Shown here piece after piece: positions 19,601 through 28,209 of a stretch of DNA of 64,000 nt. Source of the stretch: Actinoplanes octamycinicus (lineage in GTDB: Bacteria > Actinomycetota > Actinomycetes > Mycobacteriales > Micromonosporaceae). Each line of letters starts with the position of its first letter. Positions within the stretch are counted from its first letter, which is position 1. The position numbers and the translations under genes are program-made. The notes beneath the pieces are model-generated. The model saw only the letters and a program-made list of their open reading frames with translations. It was not told the origin of the DNA and ran no database searches. Location of the stretch: positions 8,785,501-8,849,500 of the forward strand of contig NZ_JACHNB010000001.1 of the NCBI RefSeq assembly GCF_014205225.1, given 5' to 3'.

Positions 19601-20581
19601 CTCGGTGTTCCGCAGATCCTTCTTGACCAGCGCGTCGGCGGTGTCCCGGATCTCCCGCTCGCCGGACATGAAGACCAGGATGTCGCCGTCGGCCGGCAGC
19701 TCGTCGACCGCCGCCGCGATGCCCTCGATCTGGTCGATCGGCTCCTCGCGGACCGTGTCGTCGTCCTCCTCGTCGTCGAGGAGCGTGGTGGTCACCAGCG
19801 GGCGGTAGCGGACCTCGACCGGATAGGTCCGGCCGGACACCTCGATCACCGGGGCCGGCTTGCCGGCGGCGTCCGCGAAGTGCTCGGCGAACCGCTGCGT
19901 CTCGATCGTCGCGGAGGTGATCACCAGCTTCAGGTCGGGGCGTTTCGGCAGCAGGTCGCGCAGGTAGCCGAGGATGAAGTCGATGTTGAGGCTGCGCTCG
20001 TGCGCCTCGTCGATGATCAGCGTGTCGTACCGCCGGAGCATCCGGTCGGTCTGGATCTCGGCCAGCAGGATGCCGTCGGTCATCACCTTGACCAGGGTGT
20101 CCTCGCCGACGTGGTCGGTGAACCGGACCTTGTACCCGACCGTCGAGCCGAGCGGCCGGTCCAGCTCCTCGGCGATCCGCTCGGCGACGGTGCGGGCCGC
20201 GATCCGCCGCGGCTGGGTGTGCCCGATCTGCCCGCGCACGCCGCGGCCCAGCTCCAGGCAGATCTTCGGGATCTGGGTGGTCTTGCCGGAACCGGTCTCG
20301 CCGGCCACCACGACGACCTGGTGGTCGCGGATCGCCGCGGCGATGTCGTCCTTGCGGGCGCTGACCGGCAGCGCCTCCGGATAGGTGATCGGCGGGACCG
20401 CGGCGAGCCGGGTCTCCAGACGCAGGCGCGCCCGGTCGACCTCCTCGGCGATCTCGTCGAGGGCGGTGGACCGGGCGGCGTCGTCACGGATGCGCCGGGT
20501 GCCGTCGAGGCGGCGCCGCAGCCGGTGCTCGTCGCGGGGCAGGAGCTCGGAGATCCGGCTGCGTAGTTCAGATACAGACAT
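16664..20581 (-). CDS. hrpA: ATP-dependent RNA helicase HrpA
   Basis: A 1305-residue DEAH-box helicase of normal HrpA length. Residues 70-240 hold GETGSGKTTQ (motif I), TQPRRIAART (Ia), IIDEAHERS (II) and ITSATIET (III). The second RecA domain includes FMSGEREI, TNVAETSLTVPG and QRKGRCGRTSDG (motif VI). HA2, OB-fold and a long HrpA-specific C-terminal region follow, ending at 16664. In bacteria HrpA unwinds RNA and is linked to mRNA processing and rescue of stalled ribosomes. ATG 20581 has only a weak ribosome site. It is transcribed away from the LCP gene direction only by its own start; the two are on the same strand, 57 bp apart. Confidence 0.96.
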   Translation of the reverse strand: MSVSELRSRISELLPRDEHRLRRRLDGTRRIRDDAARSTALDEIAEEVDRARLRLETRLAAVPPITYPEALPVSARKDDIAAAIRDHQVVVVAGETGSGKTTQIPKICLELGRGVRGQIGHTQPRRIAARTVAERIAEELDRPLGSTVGYKVRFTDHVGEDTLVKVMTDGILLAEIQTDRMLRRYDTLIIDEAHERSLNIDFILGYLRDLLPKRPDLKLVITSATIETQRFAEHFADAAGKPAPVIEVSGRTYPVEVRYRPLVTTTLLDDEEDDDTVREEPIDQIEGIAAAVDELPADGDILVFMSGEREIRDTADALVKKDLRNTEVVPLYGRLSAAEQHKVFERHAGRRIVLATNVAETSLTVPGIRYVIDPGTARISRYSHRLKVQRLPIEPVSQASANQRKGRCGRTSDGICIRLYSEEDFDGRPEFTEPEILRTNLASVILQMTNLGLGDLPKFPFIDPPDRRNITDGIKLLEELGALDQGKLTPLGRQLAQLPVDPRLARMVIEADKQDCLAEVMVIAAALSIQDPRERPADKQQQADEKHARFVDKESDFFTYLNLWRYLREKQHELSGNQFRRLCRSEFLNYLRVREWQDIYTQLKQVVRTLKLTLKEDWEAGVAPQPVHTALLAGLLSHIGLKDTDKREYLGARGAKFAIFPGSALFKRQPRWVMSAELVETSRLWARVNARIEPEWAEKLAPHLVKRSYSEPHWDRKLGAVMAFEKVTLYGLPIVPRRRVGYSKVDPEVSRELFIRHALVEGDWETHHKFFEANRRLLRQITDLENRARRRDIAVDDETVFSLYDAKIPAEVVSSRHFDGWWKHERRTNPDLLTFTRDELVNAGRDSVDPNAFPDAWLAAGVKLPLRYEFEPGKHADGVTVQLPLDLINKVDAEDFGWSVPGFRKDVVIALIRALPKAMRTSFVPVPDWAEAVLDRVPARRGPLPDAIGNELRRLTGTIVPRDAWRPDQVPDHLRMNFRIVNEAGEVVAEGRDLEVLRRELQPKVQATISRAAGDLERTGITTNDFGAIPHRVAQVRGGYQVNVWPALVDEGASVGVKVFETEAEQRIAMRAGTRRLLLLTLPPAARFLQGRLDNRAKLELSRANPYRSVAELLDDCAGAAVDKLVADAGGPVWSSVEFASLRDTVREDLVDAVANVVTQVQAVLATAYDVDQRVRQFKDPMLLPALTDIRQQLKGLIYPGFVTETGWKQLHHMPRYLRGISYRLDRLGGSAGRDRQLITQIQEIEAEYRELTAEAPPDSPAADGLREIRWMIEELRINFFAQTLGTAYPVSDKRIFKAMDALPL

Positions 20582-20638
20582 GGCGGGCCAAGAATAGGCG
20601 CAAGCGCTCGAGAACGCCTGGTGATTAACGCCGCCCTG

Positions 20639-21739
20639 TCACTCCCCCTCCTCGTCCTCGTCCTCCACCGTGCCGTCCGGGTGCTCGGCCAGCCACTGGT
20701 CGATGGTGTCGTTCCGCACCGCGGCGAACATCTCGGCGGCGGCCTTCGTGTCGAGCTGGACCGCGCTGCCGGCCGGGGTCCTCAGGTCGGCCCGGGTGTA
20801 CGGCACGGTGGCGAACGTGATCGCCGACGGCCGGATGTCGCGCACCGCGAAGACCAGGTCCCGCAGGTCGAGCTTCTGGTCCACGGTCAGCGAGTCGGCC
20901 GCGATGCCGAGCAGCTCGTCCATCTGCAGCGGCTTGAACAGCAGCTTGTCCTTGGCCACCTTGGCGATCACCGCCTTGACCACCAGCTGCTGGTTGCGGA
21001 TCCGGCCGAAGTCGCCGCCGGGCACGTTGTAGCGCTGGCGCATGAACTCCTCGGCGACCGCGCCGTCCATGTCGTGGCAGCCCTGCTTCCACTCCCGGTC
21101 GGAGAAGGTGCTCTTCACGTCGTACGGGACGCAGACGTTCACCCCGTTCACCGCGTCGACCAGGTCGTGGATGCTGGTGAAGTTGGCGATCATGGCGCCG
21201 TCCAGCGGCACCCCGGTCAGCTGGCGCACGGTGGACGCGGTCAGCGCCGCCCCGCCGAACGCGAACGCCGCGTTGATCTTGTTCTTGCCGCCCTTCCAGC
21301 TGCCGCCGGCCGGCACCTCGACGTAGCTGTCCCGCGGGATCGAGATGATCGTGGCGCGGTTCCGCTCCTTGGCGATGTGCACCAGCATGATGGTGTCCGA
21401 GCGCTCGCCGATCGGGCTGGTCCCGCCCGGCTCGGCGGCCCGCGAGTCGGAGCCGAGCAGCAGCAGGTTGAGCGCCCCGGACTCCCAGTTCTCCCGGCTC
21501 TGCGCGGCCTCCTCGGCGGGCGCCGAGGGCAGCAACGACGCCCGGTCCACCTTGTCCTCGTAGCGGTTGACCAGCACGTAACCACCGGCGGTCACCCCGC
21601 CGATCAGGAACACCAGCAGCACCGAGAGCACGATCAGGGCCTTCTGCCAGCCCGCTCGCCGCCGGAACCACCCGCGTCGCTGCGGCGGCGCGGTGTCGGT
21701 CGCCGGCTCGGCCCCGGCATCCTGAAGATCTGCATTCAC
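20639..21739 (-). CDS. LytR-CpsA-Psr family cell-wall glycopolymer ligase
   Basis: A 366-residue membrane protein that attaches polyprenyl-linked glycopolymers to peptidoglycan. A basic cytoplasmic stretch and one transmembrane helix (about 34-57) precede the extracellular LCP domain. The domain shows LNLLLLGSDSR, SDTIMLVHI, IISIPRDSYVEVP with the catalytic-region Arg and Asp, KINAAFAFGG and FGRIRNQQLVV. The C-terminal tail is very acidic (EDEDEEGE). GTG 21739 follows GAGG; a longer frame adds only 12 residues. It is upstream of hrpA on the same strand. Confidence 0.9.
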   Translation of the reverse strand: MNADLQDAGAEPATDTAPPQRRGWFRRRAGWQKALIVLSVLLVFLIGGVTAGGYVLVNRYEDKVDRASLLPSAPAEEAAQSRENWESGALNLLLLGSDSRAAEPGGTSPIGERSDTIMLVHIAKERNRATIISIPRDSYVEVPAGGSWKGGKNKINAAFAFGGAALTASTVRQLTGVPLDGAMIANFTSIHDLVDAVNGVNVCVPYDVKSTFSDREWKQGCHDMDGAVAEEFMRQRYNVPGGDFGRIRNQQLVVKAVIAKVAKDKLLFKPLQMDELLGIAADSLTVDQKLDLRDLVFAVRDIRPSAITFATVPYTRADLRTPAGSAVQLDTKAAAEMFAAVRNDTIDQWLAEHPDGTVEDEDEEGE

Positions 21740-22146
21740 GCGCCTCACTGTGCGGACGGCACGCCCACCGGTCAAGGTGGAGAGATCGTCCGTTCAGCCT
21801 CTTTTCCCTGCCGGCCACTCCGATCAGCCGCTGATCGGCACCCCGGGGAGCAACGGGATCACCGCGGCCACCGGAACAGCGGCGGTGGCGGGGCCGGGCC
21901 GGGGTTGGCCCGCCGTGGGGGACGGCGGACCCGCATGAGACGCGCGGCGGTCGGGTGGTGAAGCGGGCCTCGCGTGCCGACTGCCACGGGAGTCGGCGTC
22001 GTACCGGAAAAGAGCAACCGCGACCGTGCGGGCGGCATCGCGGCAGCGGGGATGGTCCTGGAACGCCGGGCGGGATCCCGTGTCCCCGGACGGCCCTGGC
22101 TCGATATCCCGGATGACGGGATCGGACAATCGAATCGAGGCCGAGG
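21740..22146. other. Intergenic region containing a duplicated 150-bp element (copy A)
   Basis: Between divergent LCP and response-regulator genes. About 21924-22078 is clearly homologous to 44715-44862: shared blocks include GGCGGACCCGCA, GCGTGCCG, CTGCCACGGG, GTCGTACCGGAAAAGA and GGCATCGCGGCAGCG. Indels break every reading frame between the copies, so the homology is not protein-coding. Confidence 0.75.
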
Positions 22147-22521
22147 GTGATCGTTGTCGCTGAGGACCACGAGGACATCCGCTACGTGCTGAAACGCTCG
22201 CTGGAGCGGGCCGGCCACCGGGTCGTGGTGGCCGAGGACGGGGCGGCCGCGCTGGCCGCGGTCCGCGAGCACCGGCCGGACCTGGTGGTGACCGACGTCG
22301 ACATGCCGCGGATGACCGGGCTGGACCTGTGCCGGGCGATCCGCGCGGACGACGACCTGCGGCACATCCCGGTGGTGGTGGCCAGCGGGTCGCTGATGCC
22401 CGGGGACGCGCAGGCCAGCGATGCCGGGGCGTCCGCGACGCTGCTCAAGCCGTTCGTCCCGGCGCAGCTGCTGGCCCTGGTCGCGGCCCTGCTCCCGCAG
22501 ACCACCCCGGACAACGCCTGA
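22147..22521 (+). CDS. Stand-alone response regulator receiver (CheY-like)
   Basis: A 124-residue receiver domain with no output domain. Acidic pocket E6-D7, phospho-acceptor Asp50 in VVTDVDMP, Ser80 in VVASG and Lys101 in LLKPF are all in place, so it should accept phosphate. The GTG start at 22147 has a weak ribosome site. It converges on the CHASE histidine kinase gene with 31 bp between stops; such neighbours are often partners, though opposite orientation makes this a guess. Output is presumably by protein contact. Confidence 0.9.
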   Translation: MIVVAEDHEDIRYVLKRSLERAGHRVVVAEDGAAALAAVREHRPDLVVTDVDMPRMTGLDLCRAIRADDDLRHIPVVVASGSLMPGDAQASDAGASATLLKPFVPAQLLALVAALLPQTTPDNA

Positions 22522-22552
22522 CTCTCCTTTTCGGTACGGCCGGAGCGCCCGG

Positions 22553-24883
22553 TCAGTCCTGGTGCTGGTGGTCCGGCACCGGCGCGCGCAACCGGGCGGC
22601 CGCCGGGTCGTGCGCCGACGGGTCGGCCGCGGGCAGCGCCGACAGCCCGGGCAACCGGCTGTCCAGCATCGCCGCCCGCTCGGCCAGCGCCCGGTCCAGG
22701 GCGGCGCGCACCTGGGCGTCGTCCTCCTCGGCGGGCTCCTTCGGGATGTGCCTCATCGCTACCTCCTCGATACCGGCCAGCGGCAGGGTGAAGAAGAACC
22801 GCGTCCCCCCGCCGGCGTTGTCCTCGACCCCGATCACGCCGCCGTGCCGCTCCACGATCCGCCGGCAGATCGCCAGCCCGAGCCCGGTGCCGGCGTACCC
22901 GGTGGCCCCCTCGGCCCGGTGGAACGACTCGAAGACGCGGGGCTTCTCCTGCTCCGGGATGCCGATCCCGGCGTCGGTGACGACGATCCGGGTCCAGCCC
23001 GCGCCGGCCGGCTCGGCGGTCACCTCGGCGCGTGGCACGGCGCCCGGCCGGATGTACTTGAAGGCGTTGCCGACCAGGTTGTCCAGCACGTGCCGGAGCA
23101 GCGCCGGGTCGGCCCGGACCGCGGGCAGCTCGCCCACCGACCACTCCGGCGCCGGCCCGCCGGCCGACCGCAGGCTCCCGGCCCGCTCCTGCAGCACCTC
23201 CCGGACCAGCGGCGCCAGCTCCATGTCGGTGATCCGCAGCGGCGCGTCCCGCGCGGTGCTGTACGCCAGCAGCGTCTCGATCAGCGCGTCCATCCGGTCC
23301 ACGGCCAGCATGATCCGCTGGAGGGAGCCGCGCACCGCGTCCTCGTCGCCGAGGTCGTCGACGGCCAGCTCGCAGTGCCCGCGGGCGATCGCGAGCGGCG
23401 CCTTCAGGTCGTGCGCCACCACACCCGCGAAGATCGCCAGGTCGGTCTCGTGCCGCCGCAGGTCGGTGATGTCCCGGAAGACCGCGACCGCGCCGCGCTG
23501 CCCGGCGCTCGGGTCCAGCGGCCGGGCGTCGATCCCGAGCAGCACCCCGTCCGGCCGGCCGGCGTTGCGGATGATCACCTCGGAGCCGTCGATCGGCTCC
23601 CCGCGCAGCGCCCGGATCAGCGGCATCTCGTCCAGCGGCAGCGGGGTGACCCCGTCCGGCCGGAACGCGCCGTAGTGCTCCTGCCAGTCCGCCGGGTTGT
23701 CGCTGGGCTCGGTGACGCCCATCAGCTGCTGGGCCGCCGGGTTCTCCAGCAGCACCCGGCCACGGTCGTCGACGACGCTGACCCCGTCCCCGATGGTCGT
23801 CATGATCGCGCCGAGCAGCCCGGCCTGCTTGCGGCTCTCCGCCTCGGCGGTGCGCAGGTCCGCGATCGCCTCCTCGACCCGGTCCCGGGCCCGGCTCCGG
23901 CCGGTGGCCAGCACGTGGACCAGCCAGGCGAGCAGCGCGGTGAGGCCCAGGCCGCAGGCCAGCACGGTGGCCGGCAGGTGGCCGCCGGCGCCGGGCAGCC
24001 GGGTCGAGTCGGCCCGCAGGCCGAGCACCCAGGTGTGGTCGCCGACCGGGACCGGCCGTTCCCGGTGCAGGTCCGGCTCGCCGCCCACCGCCAGCTCGGC
24101 GACCGGGACCCGGCTGCCGTCGCTGTTCACCGCGACCAGGCTGCCGTTGAGCTGGCCCTGGCTGACCGTGCTGAGCACGCCCTGCAGGAAGTCGCCGCCG
24201 CGCAGGCCGAGCACCACCCAGCCACGGAAGACCGGATCGTTGGCCCGGGTCCAGACCGGCGCGGCGAAGACGAACGACTGCTGCCGCTGCCCGGCCGGCA
24301 GGCCCCGGTCGCGCAGCAGCACGTAGGTGTCCGAGACGGTGCCGTGCATGGTCTGCCGGGCGGTGTCCAGGGCGGCGGCCGGCTGGGCCACCGCGCCCAG
24401 GTCGGCACCCTGGACCCGGGAGCCGGCCTCGTCCCCGGCCAGCGCCCGGGTGAAGATCGGGAAGTAGTGCTCGTCCCGGCCGGTGGCCGGGTGCAGGGTC
24501 AGCCCGCTCGCGCCGTGCGCCCGCCAGTACGCCTGGGCGGCCGGGACCTCGGCGGTGCGCACCGGCACGACGTAGGCGACCGCGGCCACCCCGAGCAGCC
24601 CGGCGGCGTCCAGCGGCGCGCTGGCCTGGTCGAAGTCCTCCCAGGTCAGGTTCTCGTCGGTGGCCAGGCCGGCGGCGACGGTCTCGAGCAGGGTGCGGTA
24701 GCGGTCGGTCTCGGCGCGGACCGCGGCGACCGCCATCTGGGCGCGCTGGTCCATCACCCGGCGGGTGTTCTCCCGCTGGGCGGCGCGCAGCCCGGCCACC
24801 GTCAGCAGCGTGACCAGGAGTCCGGCGAGCACGACCGCGGCGGCCAGCGCCGGGCCGGTATAGCGGCTCCGTCCCTCCACCAT
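22553..24883 (-). CDS. CHASE-PAS sensor histidine kinase
   Basis: A 776-residue membrane kinase. A first transmembrane helix (about 10-30) and a second (about 290-312) bracket an extracellular CHASE domain (LETVAAGLATDENLTWEDF, AAVAYVVPV). A PAS domain (about 345-470), HisKA with His491 in VVAHDLKAPLA and an HATPase with DNLVGNAFKY, DAGIGIPE and GTGLGLAIC follow. CHASE domains sense small extracellular ligands. The last 67 residues lie beyond the normal HATPase end and are preceded by an internal AGGAGGT plus ATG (see finding). ATG 24883 was chosen; GTG at the next codon is possible. Confidence 0.92.
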   Translation of the reverse strand: MVEGRSRYTGPALAAAVVLAGLLVTLLTVAGLRAAQRENTRRVMDQRAQMAVAAVRAETDRYRTLLETVAAGLATDENLTWEDFDQASAPLDAAGLLGVAAVAYVVPVRTAEVPAAQAYWRAHGASGLTLHPATGRDEHYFPIFTRALAGDEAGSRVQGADLGAVAQPAAALDTARQTMHGTVSDTYVLLRDRGLPAGQRQQSFVFAAPVWTRANDPVFRGWVVLGLRGGDFLQGVLSTVSQGQLNGSLVAVNSDGSRVPVAELAVGGEPDLHRERPVPVGDHTWVLGLRADSTRLPGAGGHLPATVLACGLGLTALLAWLVHVLATGRSRARDRVEEAIADLRTAEAESRKQAGLLGAIMTTIGDGVSVVDDRGRVLLENPAAQQLMGVTEPSDNPADWQEHYGAFRPDGVTPLPLDEMPLIRALRGEPIDGSEVIIRNAGRPDGVLLGIDARPLDPSAGQRGAVAVFRDITDLRRHETDLAIFAGVVAHDLKAPLAIARGHCELAVDDLGDEDAVRGSLQRIMLAVDRMDALIETLLAYSTARDAPLRITDMELAPLVREVLQERAGSLRSAGGPAPEWSVGELPAVRADPALLRHVLDNLVGNAFKYIRPGAVPRAEVTAEPAGAGWTRIVVTDAGIGIPEQEKPRVFESFHRAEGATGYAGTGLGLAICRRIVERHGGVIGVEDNAGGGTRFFFTLPLAGIEEVAMRHIPKEPAEEDDAQVRAALDRALAERAAMLDSRLPGLSALPAADPSAHDPAAARLRAPVPDHQHQD

Positions 24884-24903
24884 TCCGAGCGTAAGCCGCA
24901 AAA

Positions 24904-24938
24904 CGCCCCCGTCGGCCGGAGTTCGGCCAACGGGGGCG
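24904..24938 (-). terminator. Rho-independent terminator of the SH3/glucosaminidase gene
   Basis: 15-bp arms (24904-24918, 24924-24938) with one mismatch and a 5-nt loop lie 14 bp beyond the stop of the minus-strand secreted protein gene. On that strand it is followed by TTTT. It lies just upstream of the histidine kinase start. Confidence 0.8.
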
Positions 24939-24951
24939 CTGTCGGAGCGAA

Positions 24952-26091
24952 TTACTTCCAGGTGTCGTACTGGTAGAGCCGGTAGGCCGCCATGATCCCG
25001 GTGACCTTGGTGTAGTAGTTCGGGTCGGTGGCGTAACCGGCCTTCCACACCTGCCAGATGAAGTTGTTGGCGTCCCTGGTGTAGGCGAACGCCGGCGTGT
25101 ACCGCTGGTTGACCTTCAGGAAGTACCCGTGGTCCCGGAACGAGTGCGCCATCGTGGCGTAGGTCCGGAAGGCGTCCGAGGTGGCGAAGCACTTGCCGGC
25201 CTTGTCGCACTCGGTGGTCTGGTAGACGTGGCAGCCGCTGGCGATGGTGCCGAACTTGCCGCTCTGGCACTTGATCCCGAAGTAGTTCCTGTCCACCGCG
25301 GCCAGCCCGCTCTTGCCCCAGCCGGACTCCAGGATCGCCTGGGCGATGGTCACCGACGGCGGCACGCCGTACTGCCGCCAGCCCTGCTGGGCGCCGGACA
25401 CCGCGGCCGCGATGAACTGGGCCTGGGTCATCGACGGGGTGGCCGGCGTGGCCGGTGACGACGGCGCGCAGGCGGCCAGCGTGGCGGCGACCACGTAGGC
25501 GTGCGACAGGTACCGCCCGTCGGTGGTCCGGTCCCACTGGGTGGTGGTGCGCACGGTGCCCCGGACGTTCGACCCGGGCACCGCGCAGACCAGCTGCACG
25601 GTGGCGCCGTTGGCCACCTTGCGTACCGAGGCGCCCTGGGTGGACGGCGCGGTCCGGACGTTCACCGCCCCGTCCGCGGTCCGCACCTTGGCGGTCACGT
25701 ACGCCGTCTTCCCGCTCTGCGCCGGCTTCGCCTTCACCTTGTCGGCGGCCGGCGTCCCCCCGCACGCCGGCACCTTCGCGGTCGCCTTGACGTACGAGTG
25801 CGACACGTAGTACCCGCTGGTCAGCCGGTCCCACACGGCGGTGGTCCGGAGCTTGCCGCGCACGCTCTGCCCGGTCACCTGGCAGGCCACGGCGATCCGC
25901 TGCCCGTCGTGCAGGGTCCCCTTGATCGCGGCCGCCAGCGACGGCTGGGCGCGGACCTTGAGCTGGCTGTTCACGTCGACGACGGCGGTCACGCCGGCCG
26001 CGCTGGCGGCGGTCGGCGCCATCCCCAGCCCGGCCCCGGCGGCAAGCACCAGCGCGGCGCCGGTGAGCAGTCGTCGGGAGCTGTGCCTCAT
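24952..26091 (-). CDS. Secreted SH3-domain N-acetylglucosaminidase (peptidoglycan hydrolase)
   Basis: A 379-residue exported enzyme. A signal peptide (about 1-31, ending AASAA) is followed by two related bacterial SH3 repeats (about 33-110 and 125-208), each with a VWDR/QWDR and Y-x-SH(S/A)YV signature. The C-terminal glucosaminidase (FlgJ/LytD-like) domain starts near MTQAQFIAAAV. SVTIAQAILESGWGKSGLA holds the catalytic Glu, and NYFGIKC is the next family motif. It should cleave peptidoglycan glycan strands after binding the wall. ATG 26091 has AGGGG 9 nt upstream; the longer upstream frame has no signal sequence. Confidence 0.92.
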   Translation of the reverse strand: MRHSSRRLLTGAALVLAAGAGLGMAPTAASAAGVTAVVDVNSQLKVRAQPSLAAAIKGTLHDGQRIAVACQVTGQSVRGKLRTTAVWDRLTSGYYVSHSYVKATAKVPACGGTPAADKVKAKPAQSGKTAYVTAKVRTADGAVNVRTAPSTQGASVRKVANGATVQLVCAVPGSNVRGTVRTTTQWDRTTDGRYLSHAYVVAATLAACAPSSPATPATPSMTQAQFIAAAVSGAQQGWRQYGVPPSVTIAQAILESGWGKSGLAAVDRNYFGIKCQSGKFGTIASGCHVYQTTECDKAGKCFATSDAFRTYATMAHSFRDHGYFLKVNQRYTPAFAYTRDANNFIWQVWKAGYATDPNYYTKVTGIMAAYRLYQYDTWK

Positions 26092-26245
26092 GAAAACGTC
26101 CCCTTCGTTCCGGTCGGCTCCGTACGAAGGTCCGTTGCGCCCGTTGCGCCCGGAGTGCGCATCCGGGTGCGGCCGGGTTGCTTGGAAATCAGTGAGACGG
26201 GGAAAGGCGTGACCACACTTCGGCGTCGACTTACCAGGAGAGGCG

Positions 26246-27148
26246 ATGACGGCGGTCGCACAACCGGCACGCAGCGAGACCACCCCGGCCCCCAGTCGAT
26301 GGCACGCCATATCGCCGCTGCTGGTCGCGGTGCTGGCGGCGGCCGGCGCCGTCCTGGTCTACGCGGTCTTCATCCGCACCGGGCTCGGCCAGACCGTGGA
26401 CACCGCGTCGATGCGCGGCGGCGACGTGCGGCACGAGCAGGTCACCCAGGTGCTCAGCCGGACCCTGCAGGCCACCCAGCTGGCCGCGCTGGCGATCGTC
26501 TGCCTGGTCGCGGTCGGGGTCGGCATCCTGCGCCGGCGGCTCGACCTGTCGATCGGCGCGGCGCTGCTGGTGCTCGCCGCGAACGTCGCGGTCCAGCAGC
26601 TCAAGGCCCACCTGGACCGGCCCGACCTGGACGGCACCGGGATGCCGAACTCGTTCCCCAGCGGGCACACCGCGGCCGCCGCGTCGGTCGCCTTCGTGCT
26701 GATCCTGGTCTTCCCGCGGGCGCTGCGCGGCGCGATGGGCCTGCTCGGCGCGGCCTACGTCACGGTGGTCGCGGTGGCCACCGTGTGGGCCGAGTGGCAC
26801 CGGCCCAGCGACACGGTCGCCGCCCTGCTGATCGTGCTGACCTGCGGCGCGCTGATCGCCTGGGTGATCCGGCTGCGCCGGGCCGGCGGCGAGCGCCCGT
26901 CGATCACCCCGGCCCGGGTGGCCACCCTGCCGCTCGGCCTGGTCGGCGCGATCTCCACCGCCGCGTGCCTGTTCGGCCTGGCCACCGTGGCCGTGTCCGA
27001 GCGGGTGCTGCCGGACCTGGTGTCCGGCCGGTTCGCGTTCCTCACCGGGGTCGCGGGCATCCTGTCCGCCGTCGCCGGGACGTTCTATTTCTGGGTCCGG
27101 CTCACCGCCGGTGATCCGCTGGCACCCGCTCAGGGAGGCACCAAATGA
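26246..27148 (+). CDS. PAP2-family membrane phosphatase
   Basis: A 300-residue integral membrane phosphatase with about six helices. Motif 2 is PNSFPSGHTAAA and motif 3 is EWHRPSDTVAA, carrying the catalytic His residues; the Lys/Arg of motif 1 lies in KAHLDRPDL. Members dephosphorylate lipid phosphates such as undecaprenyl pyrophosphate or phosphatidic acid; the substrate here is unknown. ATG 26246 follows AGGAGAGGCG. The stop overlaps the start of the next gene (ATGA), showing translational coupling. Confidence 0.9.
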   Translation: MTAVAQPARSETTPAPSRWHAISPLLVAVLAAAGAVLVYAVFIRTGLGQTVDTASMRGGDVRHEQVTQVLSRTLQATQLAALAIVCLVAVGVGILRRRLDLSIGAALLVLAANVAVQQLKAHLDRPDLDGTGMPNSFPSGHTAAAASVAFVLILVFPRALRGAMGLLGAAYVTVVAVATVWAEWHRPSDTVAALLIVLTCGALIAWVIRLRRAGGERPSITPARVATLPLGLVGAISTAACLFGLATVAVSERVLPDLVSGRFAFLTGVAGILSAVAGTFYFWVRLTAGDPLAPAQGGTK

Positions 27149-27870
27149 CCACGCCCGACGACCACCACGCCAACCTCACCCCCGCCCCGGCGACGTCCCC
27201 GGTCACCGGCACTCCCCCAGCCGTCCCCACCGACCCCGCCCCGCCCGCGCCCACCGGTCCCGCGGCACCCGCTGCGAGCGACTCGGCGGCGGGCGGATCG
27301 GTGCCCGCCGACGATCCCGCTGCTGCCGCGCCGCAGGCCACCGGGCACATCCCACCCGGTCCGGCCGGCGTCCCGCAGCTGCCCGCGCAGAACCTCGGGC
27401 AGACCGCGGCCACCGGCCCGGCCGTGGTGGTCGGCAGCTATCCGGAATACGCCCAGGCGCAGAAGGCCGTCGACTACCTGTCCGACAACAAGTTCCCGGT
27501 CGAGCGCACCTCGATCGTCGGCACCGACCTGCGCCTCGTCGAGACCGTGCTGGGCCGCCTCACCACGGCCCGCGCGGCAGCCGCCGGAGCCGCCAGCGGC
27601 GCCTGGTTCGGTCTCTTCATCGGCGTGCTGTTCGGCCTGTTCAGCGACTCGAACTGGTTCTCGGTCATCCTCACCACGGTGATCATCGGCGCGATCTGGG
27701 GCGCGATCTTCGGCGCCATCGCCCACGCGGCCACCGGCGGCCGCCGCGACTTCACGTCCCGCAGCTCACTGCAGGCCGCCCAGTATGCCGTTCTCGCCGA
27801 CGCCGAGGTCGCCGACGAAGCCCGCACCCTCCTGGTCCGCCTCAACTGGCAGGCGAGCGGCGCCCAATGA
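27145..27870 (+). CDS. General stress protein 17M-like membrane protein
   Basis: A 241-residue protein. Residues 1-85 are disordered, rich in Pro, Ala and Thr. The C-terminal domain starts VVVGSYPEYAQAQKAVDYLSD and matches the general stress protein 17M-like fold. In the middle, two hydrophobic helices (about 145-190, WFGLFIGVLFGLF and IIGAIWGAIFGAI) suggest membrane insertion. It overlaps the PAP2 gene by 4 bp. A SigB-type sigma factor gene follows in convergent orientation, consistent with a general stress role, but regulation is not shown by sequence. Confidence 0.82.
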   Translation: MTTPDDHHANLTPAPATSPVTGTPPAVPTDPAPPAPTGPAAPAASDSAAGGSVPADDPAAAAPQATGHIPPGPAGVPQLPAQNLGQTAATGPAVVVGSYPEYAQAQKAVDYLSDNKFPVERTSIVGTDLRLVETVLGRLTTARAAAAGAASGAWFGLFIGVLFGLFSDSNWFSVILTTVIIGAIWGAIFGAIAHAATGGRRDFTSRSSLQAAQYAVLADAEVADEARTLLVRLNWQASGAQ

Positions 27871-28209
27871 CCCTCCGGAGATCCGCTCGCCCTCCGGCGA
27901 TCAACTTCACGATCAAGAGCTTGCTGACTCGGGTCCGCGCTGATCACCGATCGTCGCTCCCGCCAGGGACCCTTCCGGTCTGAGCTGGCCGCTGGCGCGT
28001 CCAGAACGCTCAGCCCGCAAGGGCGACGTCCGCGGGTGGTCGCGACGCCACAAGAAAAGACCGAGCGGCACGGGACGGGTCCCGTGCCGCTCGGTCCTTG
28101 ATCTCGATCGGGGTCCAGCGGATCGCGACCACCCGGCGGTGACGGCGATCAGTTGTCAGCGCGGACCCACGACATCTGCTCGACGAATTCGGCCTTGATC
28201 TCCTGTCGG
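27871..28209. other. Intergenic region between stress protein and sigma factor genes
   Basis: Contains the strong terminator at 28059-28096. Just beyond the sigma factor stop, the minus strand carries an AGGAG and a short open stretch ending EFVEQMSWVRADN; it has no good start and I do not call it a gene. Nothing else recognised. Confidence 0.5.
28059..28096 (-). terminator. Rho-independent terminator of the sigma factor gene
   Basis: Perfect 18-bp arms (28059-28076, 28079-28096). On the minus strand the stem is followed by TTTTCTTG. It lies about 110 bp beyond the sigma factor stop and also blocks readthrough from the plus-strand stress operon. Confidence 0.88.

Noticed and set aside
22553..25834. 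A 1093-codon frame joining the kinase to upstream sequence
   Set aside because: The extra N-terminal part is the antisense/frame-shifted shadow of the SH3/glucosaminidase gene; the kinase proper starts at 24883.
28148..28209. Short peptide frame after the sigma factor stop (ends EFVEQMSWVRADN)
   Set aside because: No convincing start or ribosome site, and it would need frameshifting from the sigma gene.
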